A stretch of 8,025 bases of DNA, taken from CAZECE01 sp964510525. Lineage in GTDB: Bacteria > Pseudomonadota > Gammaproteobacteria > Pseudomonadales > JANQJO01. How positions within the stretch are numbered: the stretch's first letter is position 1; each line of letters starts with the position of its first letter. The position numbers were made by a program, and so were the translations under genes. Of this stretch, positions 1 to 6,949 are shown piece after piece. The stretch is taken from the NCBI GenBank assembly GCA_964510525.1, contig CAZECE010000119.1:1-8025 (forward strand), read 5' to 3'. The notes beneath the pieces are model-generated. The model worked only from the letters and a program-made list of their open reading frames with translations. It made no database searches and was not told the origin of the DNA.

Positions 1-1364
1 AAGTCATTCCTCTGCTGCGATGCCCAAAATGTCAAAATCAAAGCATCTCGGATTCGGATGCGCCCATCGCGAAAGACATTAAGTTTCGAGTCAGGCGCTT
101 GATAGAAGAGGGCGCCACCAATGAAGAAATTATTGATTACATGGTGGCGCGTTATGGCGACTTTGTTTCTTATCGGCCGCCACTTAACGTAGGCACTTGG
201 GCGTTGTGGTTTGGCCCGCCTTTGGTGCTGGTTCTGGTCTTGCTGGGATTGTGGTGGCAGCGCGGCTCGGTTAATGAATCTGATGTCGATGGTTCTGATG
301 TGCTTCATGCTGAAAGCAGCGAATCGATTTCGATACCCGAATTCAAATTAACGCGGGTGCCTGCCAAGCAGCAATGGGTATTTTTGTTGGTGATCCTGCT
401 TGGAGTCGCTGGTGTTTACTTTACCGGTGATCGTTTTAAAGCAGTGATGGCTTGGTGGCAGGCGAAAGAAAGCGTGTCATCCGAAGTAGAGATGGCGTTA
501 GCTTCTCCAGAATCCTTGTTGACGTTATTGGCCACAAAAGACAACCAAGGCATTATTGATTTGGTGATGAGTTACCAACAAGAAGTTCAACAAGGTAAAG
601 GATCGGCAGCTACTTGGTCGGCGTTAGCGGAAGTCTATAGTCGTTTGGATCGATTTGAGGAAGCCTATCAGGCCAGAAGAAAAGCCTATCTCGAGGCACC
701 GGATCAAGTGCCTTATGCCATCGCTGTGGTACAAGCGGATATGGCAAGAGAAAATGCAGACTTATCTCAATACAGTGAACGTTTGCTGGATCGCATGAGT
801 GGGCAGTACCCTGAAGACCCTAAAGTCTTGAGTTTTATTGGGTTGGCGTATCATGCCAGCGGCCAGCTGGACAAAGCGCGTACCGTGTTTGAACATCTGT
901 TGCAAATTTTTGACGAGCAGCAGACAGCGAAAGAATTTCCCGAAGTGGTTCGAGCCATTCAAAACATGTTGGCCAGAATGGATTTACCCGTACAAAAAAG
1001 TCAGGGAACTGCTCAGACCAGCGAGTCTGAGCAACTGAATATAACAGTGTCTGTTTCTGCTGGGGTTGCTGATGCGCTTTCAGGAAATGAAACGTTATTT
1101 GTGTTTGCGAAAGCGGTAACGGGGCCAAAGTTCCCGTTGGCGGTCGTTAAGCAGGCTGTCACGACATGGCCTGTAACGGTGGTGTTGTCTGAGCAAAATC
1201 GCATGATGGCAGGCGTCGATTGGCTGGATCACTTGCCATTAATCATCAGTGCCCGAATTTCTAAGACGGGCGAAGCCATTGCTCAGCCGGGGGATTGGGA
1301 GGCGTTGGGTCTTGAGGTTGATTCTGTAAGCGGCCAAATGTTGGAGCTTCATATCAATCTGTAA
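1..1364 (+). CDS. ccmH: Cytochrome c maturation protein CcmH, CcmH-CcmI fusion (5' partial)
   Basis: This protein acts in the Ccm (System I) pathway, presenting reduced apocytochrome c for haem attachment in the periplasm. The reading frame is open from the left edge (first full codon at 3-5), so the true start and probably the signal peptide lie outside the window; the TTG at 99 is internal. The first visible residues carry the CcmH motif LRCPKCQNQ, whose CxxC is the redox-active thiol pair, followed by the family pattern DYMVARYGDFVSYRPP (about 132-185). A membrane segment follows (about 192-258), then a second one (about 372-426) typical of CcmI. After these come TPR-like helices (about 600-960) and a CcmI-type C-terminal periplasmic domain (about 1035-1361). 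E. coli CcmH has the same fused arrangement. About 453 codons are visible, longer than E. coli CcmH (about 350), mainly because of the CcmI C-terminal domain. It is probably the last gene of the ccm operon, since the next genes run the other way. Confidence 0.93.
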   Translation, partial: VIPLLRCPKCQNQSISDSDAPIAKDIKFRVRRLIEEGATNEEIIDYMVARYGDFVSYRPPLNVGTWALWFGPPLVLVLVLLGLWWQRGSVNESDVDGSDVLHAESSESISIPEFKLTRVPAKQQWVFLLVILLGVAGVYFTGDRFKAVMAWWQAKESVSSEVEMALASPESLLTLLATKDNQGIIDLVMSYQQEVQQGKGSAATWSALAEVYSRLDRFEEAYQARRKAYLEAPDQVPYAIAVVQADMARENADLSQYSERLLDRMSGQYPEDPKVLSFIGLAYHASGQLDKARTVFEHLLQIFDEQQTAKEFPEVVRAIQNMLARMDLPVQKSQGTAQTSESEQLNITVSVSAGVADALSGNETLFVFAKAVTGPKFPLAVVKQAVTTWPVTVVLSEQNRMMAGVDWLDHLPLIISARISKTGEAIAQPGDWEALGLEVDSVSGQMLELHINL

Positions 1365-1368
1365 AAAC

Positions 1369-1415
1369 ACATATCTTGCAAATCTTCCATCTTGCGGCAG
1401 TTTTGCAAGATATGT
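1369..1415 (-). terminator. Long perfect hairpin, probable terminator of the toxin-antitoxin operon
   Basis: Bases 1369-1382 (ACATATCTTGCAAA) are the exact reverse complement of 1402-1415, giving a 14-bp perfect stem with a 19-nt loop. Read on the minus strand, the stem is followed at once by GTTTTT, so it fits a Rho-independent terminator for the operon ending at 1501. On the plus strand no T run follows, so it is a poorer terminator for ccmH, which ends only 4 nt before the stem. The stem is AT-rich, unusual for this class. A second ATCTTGC copy (1389-1395) can pair with 1405-1411 instead, giving a competing 7-bp hairpin. It could also be a protein-binding site. Confidence 0.45.
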
Positions 1416-1500
1416 TGCAAAGAAGGCAAGAATCTAATGTTAAAAGATGAGATTGGCTAACGAACGGATTGCTTGCCAAGGTGATTCTTAAAATGGAGCT

Positions 1501-1911
1501 TCACCAAAGCGTATCAATGACTTCATTCGAAATAAGGTTTTGATCCGCAGTGACGAGCTGGGCATTGTGGATCATCGAGGTTGCGGAAATAATCCTGTCA
1601 GCTGGATCCTTATTTATTTCGGCACCAAAGCTTACGGACAGCTCTGCAATTTCTGGCGAAATGTTTACAATTGAAATGTTTCTTGTTTGAAGATAGAGAT
1701 TCACAAAATGAGAGGCTGTTGTATCGACTTTGATCCTCTCTTTTTGCGTCAGCATGGCTATTTCCCAAATAGTAATGTCGCTGATTATGATTGCGTTAAA
1801 TTCATCGGCTTTATTGATGGCATTCAGCGCTTTCTCAGATAGCTGTTGACGATCAAGAGCATCCCAGATCACTGCGCAGGTATCTAAAAGGATCAAAGAT
1901 TGGCTCCCCAC
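1501..1911 (-). CDS. vapC: VapC-type PIN-domain ribonuclease toxin
   Basis: This is a single-domain PIN nuclease and the toxin of a type II toxin-antitoxin pair; the family cuts RNA, often tRNA or rRNA, using Mg2+ held by acidic residues. Counting from the GTG at 1911, the acidic set is present: D10 in LLDTCAVIW, E50 in SDITIWEIAML, D102 and D105 in KDPADRIISAT, and D123 in VTADQNL. The length of 131-136 residues and the C-terminal IDTLW are normal, so the gene looks intact. The antitoxin gene lies just upstream and overlaps it, as expected for a co-transcribed and translationally coupled pair. The start is uncertain. GTG at 1911 gives a 19-nt overlap but has little ribosome-binding sequence. 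TTG at 1896 gives a protein beginning MILLDTCAVIW, overlaps the antitoxin stop as TTGA, and has GGGGAG 7 nt upstream. The target RNA cannot be deduced from sequence. Confidence 0.9.
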   Translation of the reverse strand: MGSQSLILLDTCAVIWDALDRQQLSEKALNAINKADEFNAIIISDITIWEIAMLTQKERIKVDTTASHFVNLYLQTRNISIVNISPEIAELSVSFGAEINKDPADRIISATSMIHNAQLVTADQNLISNEVIDTLW

Positions 1912-2123
1912 TCGGCATCAGTAGGGGTTATAACGTCATTAATCTGAGCGTTTGTAGCTAACAAATCGAGTTGTTGTTTTGCGAGTTGCTTTTGGTTGGC
2001 AGGAGGGGTGATCGTGGCAATTAATTTACCATTAGTGGTTACATTAATTTGTTCGCCACAATTTGCTTTTTCTAGATACTTCAATAGGTTAGCTCTAAAG
2101 TCGCTGATGTTTATTGTTTGCAT
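1893..2123 (-). CDS. Phd/YefM-family antitoxin
   Basis: This 76-residue protein is the likely antitoxin of the adjacent PIN toxin. The N-terminal part (residues 1-42, beginning MQTINISDFRANLLKYLE and continuing through GEQINVTTNGKLIATITPP) is a typical Phd/YefM DNA-binding and dimerisation fold. The remaining residues, ending near TPTDAEWGANL, would be the flexible tail that binds and blocks the toxin; this role is inferred from the family. The ATG at 2123 gives the expected family N-terminus. Another ATG at 2130 is out of frame. No clear Shine-Dalgarno sequence precedes the start. Its stop overlaps the toxin start. Upstream lie two ATTGTACAAT palindromes, which match the TGTACA core known for YefM-YoeB operators, so the pair probably represses its own transcription. 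Confidence 0.88.
   Translation of the reverse strand: MQTINISDFRANLLKYLEKANCGEQINVTTNGKLIATITPPANQKQLAKQQLDLLATNAQINDVITPTDAEWGANL
1904..1909 (-). promoter_or_regulatory. Shine-Dalgarno sequence favouring a TTG start for the toxin
   Basis: The minus strand reads GGGGAG here, followed by 7 nt and then TTG at 1896-1894. This is good ribosome-binding spacing, whereas the GTG at 1911 has no comparable site upstream. The site lies inside the last codons of the antitoxin gene, so toxin translation would be coupled to antitoxin translation. Confidence 0.5.
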
Positions 2124-2139
2124 AATACATGTTTAACCG

Positions 2140-2162
2140 ATTGTACAATTCGATTGTACAAT
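2140..2162 (-). promoter_or_regulatory. Two-site palindromic operator of the toxin-antitoxin operon
   Basis: The 10-bp palindrome ATTGTACAAT occurs twice, at 2140-2149 and 2153-2162, within a 12-bp direct repeat CGATTGTACAAT (2138-2149 and 2151-2162). Centres are 13 bp apart, just over one helical turn, so two dimers could bind the same face. The core TGTACA is the one described for the E. coli YefM-YoeB operator, and the antitoxin here belongs to that superfamily. The sites start 17 bp upstream of the antitoxin ATG. Each contains TACAAT, a possible -10 element, so binding would block the promoter; I could not assign a clean -35. Confidence 0.75.
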
Positions 2163-2285
2163 ATAGCGCAAAATGGGCGATTGAGCTACCAGGGGTATTC
2201 AGAGTTGTATCAAATTAGATTTAGATAGAGGTGCTGATTTGGGGCGTGATGTTGGTTTAAACCGAAATGTCCTGAAAACTTGCAT

Positions 2286-2372
<87 letters not shown>

Positions 2373-2388
2373 CCGCGCAAGGCCGCGA

Positions 2389-2418
2389 AGTATAACAAGG
2401 GATTAAAGCTTTAGGCAA
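2389..2418 (-). promoter_or_regulatory. Sigma-70 promoter of tRNA-Leu
   Basis: On the minus strand there is a -10 hexamer TATACT (2394-2389) preceded by TGT (2397-2395), an extended -10, and a -35 hexamer TTGCCT (2418-2413) with an 18-bp spacer. The stretch between the -10 and the tRNA is very GC-rich (TTCGCGGCC and on), the discriminator type seen in stable-RNA promoters under stringent control. The mature tRNA begins 16 nt after the -10, so the leader is short. Confidence 0.7.
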
Positions 2419-2474
2419 AAAAATCGGTTATTGGCCCTGGCTATTTAAGCAATTATTTTGGTATAGGGTTCGCG

Positions 2475-2516
2475 TCAGCTGTCATCAGAATCAAGTGAAG
2501 ATACTGAAGAGTCTGA
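2475..2516 (-). other. In-frame Ser/Asp-rich codons beyond the stop of the MORN gene
   Basis: After the TGA of the upstream gene (2519-2517), the same frame stays open for 13 codons before a second TGA (2477-2475). They encode SDSSVSSLDSDDS: 7 Ser, 4 Asp, 1 Val and 1 Leu. This is far from the composition expected of random non-coding DNA and continues the ending PTHPDS of the gene. It may be the remnant of a longer C-terminus cut by a nonsense change, or a readthrough tail. Confidence 0.45.
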
Positions 2517-4130
2517 TCAGGAGTCCGGGTGGGTAGGGTTGTTCATTTTAAACCGGAGGACGTCTGAATTGTAACCGTCATCAAATAATTCATTAGGGTT
2601 AATCGACTCATAACTTATTACAGTCATTTGCTCTAGCGGTTCAGAGCAGTGAGGAAAGGTTTCCGTAGCACGAGGCGCGAAGGCCTTATCCTTATCATTT
2701 TGTTTACGTTGAAAAACCCCAATTATGTCGCCGTATTCTGGTATATGATCAAAATGAGGGTCAATGTAAAGATAGGCTGACCCCTCACCTCTTTTGCTAG
2801 ACCATAGGCCTTCGTGAAGGCATTTAGAATAATGACTGACAATCATGCTCTTCTGATCATCGGTCTTTCCATAGACAATGATGGATCCTCGGGGATATGG
2901 CTGGTGTAAGTCTACTTGTTTGTAGTTAGAGAGCAGTAAATCATCTTTCAGTTGTTGAAAAGGGATGTTGCTAGCAAAGGCGTTGTTTTCTATATCTGGG
3001 CATTCAAGTTCGAAGACATGTTCACCGCAGTCTGTATGGGGGTCTGGTAGACCAACAATTAGGCCTAACGCACGACCTTGCCTGAAAGGGGCATGATCTT
3101 CGTAGTGCTGTTCTTTCATTTTGTTTTCAAATTCAGCAACTCGCGGCATATATTTGGGGAAATGGGCATTTTTAAAATATTCGACGTTGCCAAAATTATC
3201 ATTACCATCATTTGCGTATGTCAAATAGTCAATTAAGATAAGAGTTTGTTTGGCAATTAGGTGGTCTTCTTCAATATTTTTCAGCCCAATGGTGTTTTCG
3301 CAATACGCTTTTATTTGCTTAATATCATTGTGTTCGGAAATGCCAACAAACTTGACGGCAAGCTGAAACCACTTATGTATCAGTTGCACTTTTTCTCGGT
3401 TATCTTTTAGAGAAAGCCATTCTTGATGAGGGATATTTTGCGCAGATTTACGCACTAACAGGGCAATGACTTTCTTTAAATCTAATTGATTTTTTTGGAT
3501 GACATTATATTCCGATACAGCTGAGCTGCCATCAAAGTTAAAAACCGTTTCAAAATGACGAAAAGATTCCATCGAACCCGGGCCACCGTTTTTTTGGTAA
3601 ACGGAGAACTTTTCAGAGAAATATTGATAGGCTTCAAGGTGTTCGAGAGGTTTTGATTTTTTTGCTGGCCTGGATGCTTCGAGGTGATTCGCAAATCTCT
3701 TTGTATTTAACGCTGCCGCTTGATTAAGCTTAATCGTAATGGTGGTTTCCTGTGGGATTTCATGGGTGGGCTTTCCATCTTGCAATAAAAAACCATTTTT
3801 TGAGTGTTCGGAGCTATAAATACCATAGCCATCAGGAAGCCCATTTTTCCAGTTGCCATCATACCCATTACCTGTAGGGGTTGTGAGTTTACCATACCCA
3901 TGAGGTTCTCCATTCAATAATTGTCCCTTATAGCATCCATTCATCCAGGACAAACCGCCAATAGGCGTGATGCTTTTTCCACTGGGTAAGCGCATGTCTT
4001 TTGCTCTGCTAAGGGACGATGTAATGCCTATGGATGTTGGTAGGGTGGTGTTATCCCTGCTTGCATTCGAGGCGTTATTGCTGCTGCCGGTATACCAAGC
4101 TTGTGAGACTTGGGGGTTGTCGATGGGCAT
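2517..4130 (-). CDS. MORN-repeat protein with a putative C-terminal papain-fold hydrolase domain
   Basis: I do not recognise this 537-residue protein as a named family. Residues 1-50 are Ser/Asn/Thr-rich, likely disordered, with no signal peptide or membrane segment. Residues 64-107 hold two MORN repeats (YKGQLLNGEPHGYG and YDGNWKNGLPDGYG), with a degenerate third to about 122. MORN repeats commonly bind membranes or partner proteins. A basic RPAKKSK follows at 154-160, then a mostly helical middle (160-350). Residues about 355-477 resemble a Cys-His hydrolase of the NlpC/P60/papain fold: candidate nucleophile C368 in DCGEH, a strand GSIIVYG (415-421), candidate H433 in VSHYSKC, then WSSKRGEG and YGDIIGVFQRK. 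This assignment rests on pattern only. The ATG at 4130 has GGAG 5 nt upstream. The gene stands alone between M48 (171 bp upstream) and the tRNA, and is more AT-rich than its neighbours. The 4131-4301 gap shows two TGTAAAA repeats (4211, 4241) but no clean promoter. A secreted effector or toxin is one possibility. Confidence 0.8.
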   Translation of the reverse strand: MPIDNPQVSQAWYTGSSNNASNASRDNTTLPTSIGITSSLSRAKDMRLPSGKSITPIGGLSWMNGCYKGQLLNGEPHGYGKLTTPTGNGYDGNWKNGLPDGYGIYSSEHSKNGFLLQDGKPTHEIPQETTITIKLNQAAALNTKRFANHLEASRPAKKSKPLEHLEAYQYFSEKFSVYQKNGGPGSMESFRHFETVFNFDGSSAVSEYNVIQKNQLDLKKVIALLVRKSAQNIPHQEWLSLKDNREKVQLIHKWFQLAVKFVGISEHNDIKQIKAYCENTIGLKNIEEDHLIAKQTLILIDYLTYANDGNDNFGNVEYFKNAHFPKYMPRVAEFENKMKEQHYEDHAPFRQGRALGLIVGLPDPHTDCGEHVFELECPDIENNAFASNIPFQQLKDDLLLSNYKQVDLHQPYPRGSIIVYGKTDDQKSMIVSHYSKCLHEGLWSSKRGEGSAYLYIDPHFDHIPEYGDIIGVFQRKQNDKDKAFAPRATETFPHCSEPLEQMTVISYESINPNELFDDGYNSDVLRFKMNNPTHPDS

Positions 4131-4301
4131 GTTGGCTCCGGATATAATTAATTAAAAGTGAACGACTCATGTGCAGCGAATTACGAATGTGTTGTGGTAT
4201 GAGTGGTGGATGTAAAACAAACTGAAAAATTTTAATTATGTGTAAAATATGTTCGGTTGTCTAGGTGTTGCGGCGCCAAAATGATCGATTTGATTGTAAG
4301 A

Positions 4302-6296
4302 TCAGCTTTTAGTGATCTGTAAAACCAATGGCGGCATTGGGCAGTCAATGCGTCTAGCAATGGCTCTAAAAAGCTCGGCTTCATCAGCGGTAATTTTGCC
4401 ATCCCGGACAATGCATTGTTTTAAGCTTTTTAATAAGGCTGGTTTTTCTAAGGGTTTTAAGTCATTTACTTTACAAACCGCATCTTCTAAGAACGACATG
4501 TTTTGTTCTGTTGAGCAGGCGATTGCTTTTTTGGGTTCGGCGAGAGCTAAACCCAGGTCGGCCATCGCTTGATTGAGGGATTGGCTGAGTTGCTTTGATT
4601 CTAAAGGTCCGCCTGCTTCGAGGGTGGACGTTAATAAATATTGAATTGGAGCTTGGAGCTGTTTCAGCGATTTGGGTTGGCCACTTGGGCGTGGTTCTAG
4701 GCTGCTTTTGACGAGACTGAAGATTACCCATTCAGAGAGCGAAATGCGCTTGTCGGCCCGACAGAGCGTGGCAAGGATTTGTTTGAAGGCTTGGTATTGT
4801 GCTTTGGTCAGTTGCTTTAGGGTCGGTAAACACAGCTCAATCAAATTCATGCGCTGTGCCGAGCCTAATGTGGCGAGCGTGACATGCAGTTTTTGTGTTG
4901 CTTGATAAACCGCCGAATCGCTTTTTTGTTTTAACAGCCGCCATTGCAAGTGTGCGTGTGGCGAATCACCCGCTTCAATCACAGCACCAAAAACAATGGC
5001 TCGGGCGGAATAGGGCGTATGGGCGGCTTCATAGAGAGCAGAGGGCAATTGTTGCAACTCGTTGTGAGCTTGTTTGAGGTGGGCCTCGGTGGTTTGACCA
5101 ATCAGGTTGGTTGATTGTGTCAAGGCGTCGTTCAGTGCATTGGCCGCAACGGTTGAGGCTGTGTTTGAGGCCGCTGCGGCATGAAACGCTGTAACGCCTT
5201 CGGGTGGCGTTTCCTCGACAGCTTCCTCAAGATCCGATGTCGGTGCTGGAACCGCGACTTTGGGGAATTGGCCATTCCAGCGCGGTTCTAGCTTTTGGAT
5301 GCGCTCATTCAGTGGCGGGTGAGTGGCGGTTATTTGAGAGAGTGAGTTGCTTAAGCCCGAACTGAAATACAAATGAGCAAACTCAGCGGCATTGGGGTGG
5401 TTCAGTTGAGAGCCCGAGATATGGCCACCGATTTTTTTCAAAGCCCCGGCGATGCCGCTAGCGTCTCGGGTGTATTGAACCGCAGAGGCATCGGCTAAAA
5501 ATTCACGCTGACGACTGATGGCGGCTTGAATTAGGCTGCCAAAAAAAGTGCCTGTGAACCCCAGCGCCATTAAGGCCAATCCCAACGCTGCGACACCTTG
5601 GTTGCTATAACCGCGAGAAGACATGACCGCACGTCTATAATAGCGACCGCGGCGAGTAGGTGGTAGCAGCAAGCGTCCTAGCAAACCGATCATTAGAATT
5701 CCATGTAACAGGGCAATAAGCCTCATGTTGAGTTTCATGTCACCGTGAAAGATATGGCTGAACTCATGCGCCATTACGCCTTGCAGCTCTTGTCGATTTA
5801 ATAACTGAATACATCCTCGAGTAATACCTAAAACGGTATCTTTCGGATGATGGCCTGCAACAAATGCATTAATGCTTTCATCTTCTATGACGTAGACGCT
5901 AGGAATAGGGGTGCCAGAGGCGATGGCCATCTCTTCAACGACGTTTAAGATTTTGCGCTCATCTGAATCCTGAGTGCCCAACTGAATCAAACGCCCATTC
6001 ATGGAGGCGGCAATGATGTGTCCTCCTGATTTGAGTTGGAAAAATTTATATAAGGAACCTGCAGTGACTAAACCGATAATACTGAGCGAAATAAGTACGA
6101 TGCCTTTGAAGCCGATTTCGTGCTGCAGTATGTCGAGTATGGAAGGTGTCGCATCCGAAGCCGTCTGTGCATAATACAAAGCAATCGCACAAAGACCTAT
6201 GGTGATGGCAATTAAACTGAGTACGGCCAGTAACAATAAACCGATTAATAGCTTGGTGGTGCGCTGAGTTTGGTCTTGTGCCTCAAAGAAATCCAT
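4302..6296 (-). CDS. M48-family (HtpX-like) membrane zinc metalloprotease with long C-terminal extension
   Basis: This 664-residue protein is a membrane-bound zinc endopeptidase of family M48, probably acting on membrane proteins at the cytoplasmic side; the substrate is unknown. Two membrane segments (about 15-43 and 62-85) precede the catalytic domain, and two hydrophobic stretches (about 190-211 and 233-260) interrupt it. The zinc site is HEFSH at 177-181, with the third ligand E265 in SRQREFLADASAV; THPPLNERI (325-333) closes the protease domain. All key residues are present. It is about twice the length of E. coli HtpX (about 290). An Ala-rich linker (about 350-400) leads to a helical C-terminal region with two similar segments, ADKRISLSEW (514-523) and RDGKITADEA (631-640), recalling TerB-like helices. 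The gene starts 21 nt after lemA with no clear ribosome-binding site, suggesting translational coupling. A weak 6-bp hairpin overlaps its stop codon, but no strong terminator follows. Confidence 0.92.
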   Translation of the reverse strand: MDFFEAQDQTQRTTKLLIGLLLLAVLSLIAITIGLCAIALYYAQTASDATPSILDILQHEIGFKGIVLISLSIIGLVTAGSLYKFFQLKSGGHIIAASMNGRLIQLGTQDSDERKILNVVEEMAIASGTPIPSVYVIEDESINAFVAGHHPKDTVLGITRGCIQLLNRQELQGVMAHEFSHIFHGDMKLNMRLIALLHGILMIGLLGRLLLPPTRRGRYYRRAVMSSRGYSNQGVAALGLALMALGFTGTFFGSLIQAAISRQREFLADASAVQYTRDASGIAGALKKIGGHISGSQLNHPNAAEFAHLYFSSGLSNSLSQITATHPPLNERIQKLEPRWNGQFPKVAVPAPTSDLEEAVEETPPEGVTAFHAAAASNTASTVAANALNDALTQSTNLIGQTTEAHLKQAHNELQQLPSALYEAAHTPYSARAIVFGAVIEAGDSPHAHLQWRLLKQKSDSAVYQATQKLHVTLATLGSAQRMNLIELCLPTLKQLTKAQYQAFKQILATLCRADKRISLSEWVIFSLVKSSLEPRPSGQPKSLKQLQAPIQYLLTSTLEAGGPLESKQLSQSLNQAMADLGLALAEPKKAIACSTEQNMSFLEDAVCKVNDLKPLEKPALLKSLKQCIVRDGKITADEAELFRAIARRIDCPMPPLVLQITKS

Positions 6297-6317
6297 CGGC
6301 TGTGAAGACTGTGCGCG

Positions 6318-6914
6318 TTAAAATTTTATCTGCGGTGCGGCCTGAATGGCGGCGCTGTCTGCAAATTCCAGCAGTTGAGCGTCCTTGGTGTGGCCAAAGG
6401 CACCGGCCAGCACGTTTTGAGGAAAGCTTTGTCGGTAAGTATTGTAAGCGGTAACAGCGTCGTTAAAGGCCTGTCGTGCAAAAGCGACTTTGTTTTCAGT
6501 AGCGGTCAGCTCTTCAGAAAGTTGCATCATATTTTGATTGGCTTTGAGGTCGGGGTAGGCTTCCATCACCACATTTAATCGGCCCAGTGCGCTACCGAGT
6601 AATCCCTCGGCTTGGTTAAGCGAGCTGATACTGCCAACATCGCCGGGATTGTTGGCGGCGGCTTTTAATAAAGAGCTGGCTTCGTTACGAGCACTGATCA
6701 CGGCTTCCAATGTTTCTTTTTCGTGTGAGAGGTAGCCTTTAGCGGTTTCGACCAGATTAGGAATAAGGTCGTAGCGGCGTTTTAATTGCACTTCGATTTG
6801 AGAAAAGCTGTTTTCATAGCGATTTTTTAAAGCGACTAACTTGTTGTAAATGGAAATTATGAAAACAACGGCCAATCCGACGATAACCAAAAAAATAAGG
6901 GTGCTGATGTCCAT
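6318..6914 (-). CDS. lemA: LemA family protein
   Basis: LemA proteins are small membrane-anchored helical proteins of unclear function, often encoded beside M48 proteases, as here. The 198-residue product has one N-terminal membrane segment (about 4-23) followed by the family signature: NRYENSFSQIEVQLKRR, then YDLIPNLVETAKGYLSHE (about 31-65). A later conserved region reads LNVVMEAYPDLKANQNM, and TENKVAFARQAFNDAVTAYN follows near 137-156. Length and ending (PQIKF) are normal for the family. The ATG at 6914 has AAGGA 6 nt upstream. It lies 35 nt after the speA stop and 21 nt before the M48 gene, all on the same strand, so the three are probably co-transcribed. It should not be confused with the unrelated GacS sensor kinase once also called LemA. 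Confidence 0.95.
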   Translation of the reverse strand: MDISTLIFLVIVGLAVVFIISIYNKLVALKNRYENSFSQIEVQLKRRYDLIPNLVETAKGYLSHEKETLEAVISARNEASSLLKAAANNPGDVGSISSLNQAEGLLGSALGRLNVVMEAYPDLKANQNMMQLSEELTATENKVAFARQAFNDAVTAYNTYRQSFPQNVLAGAFGHTKDAQLLEFADSAAIQAAPQIKF

Positions 6915-6949
6915 AAATGATCCTTAACCTGTGGTGCTCTGAGAGCGTG

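Noticed and set aside
835..1128. 97-codon open frame antisense to ccmH
   Set aside because: The plus-strand frame encodes the conserved CcmI part; the antisense product shows no recognisable domain.
1425..1489. GGCAAG/CTTGCC and AAGAATC/GATTCTT inverted pairs as a structured RNA
   Set aside because: The pairs are short, overlap each other and cannot form together; there is no sign of a conserved RNA family.
2254..2263. GGTTTAAACC palindrome downstream of the tRNA as a terminator
   Set aside because: A palindrome without a loop cannot form a normal hairpin, and no T run follows; it is probably chance.
3967..4155. 62-codon open frame on the plus strand within the start of the MORN gene
   Set aside because: It lies antisense to a gene with clear MORN repeats and a ribosome-binding site, and its product resembles no family I know.
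4131..4301. Promoter for the MORN gene
   Set aside because: The stretch is AT-rich with several TATA-like and TTTACA-like words, but no pair had acceptable spacing and match.
4299..4318. AGATCA/TGATCT inverted repeat over the M48 stop codon as a terminator
   Set aside because: Only 6 bp, AT-rich, and no T run follows on the minus strand.
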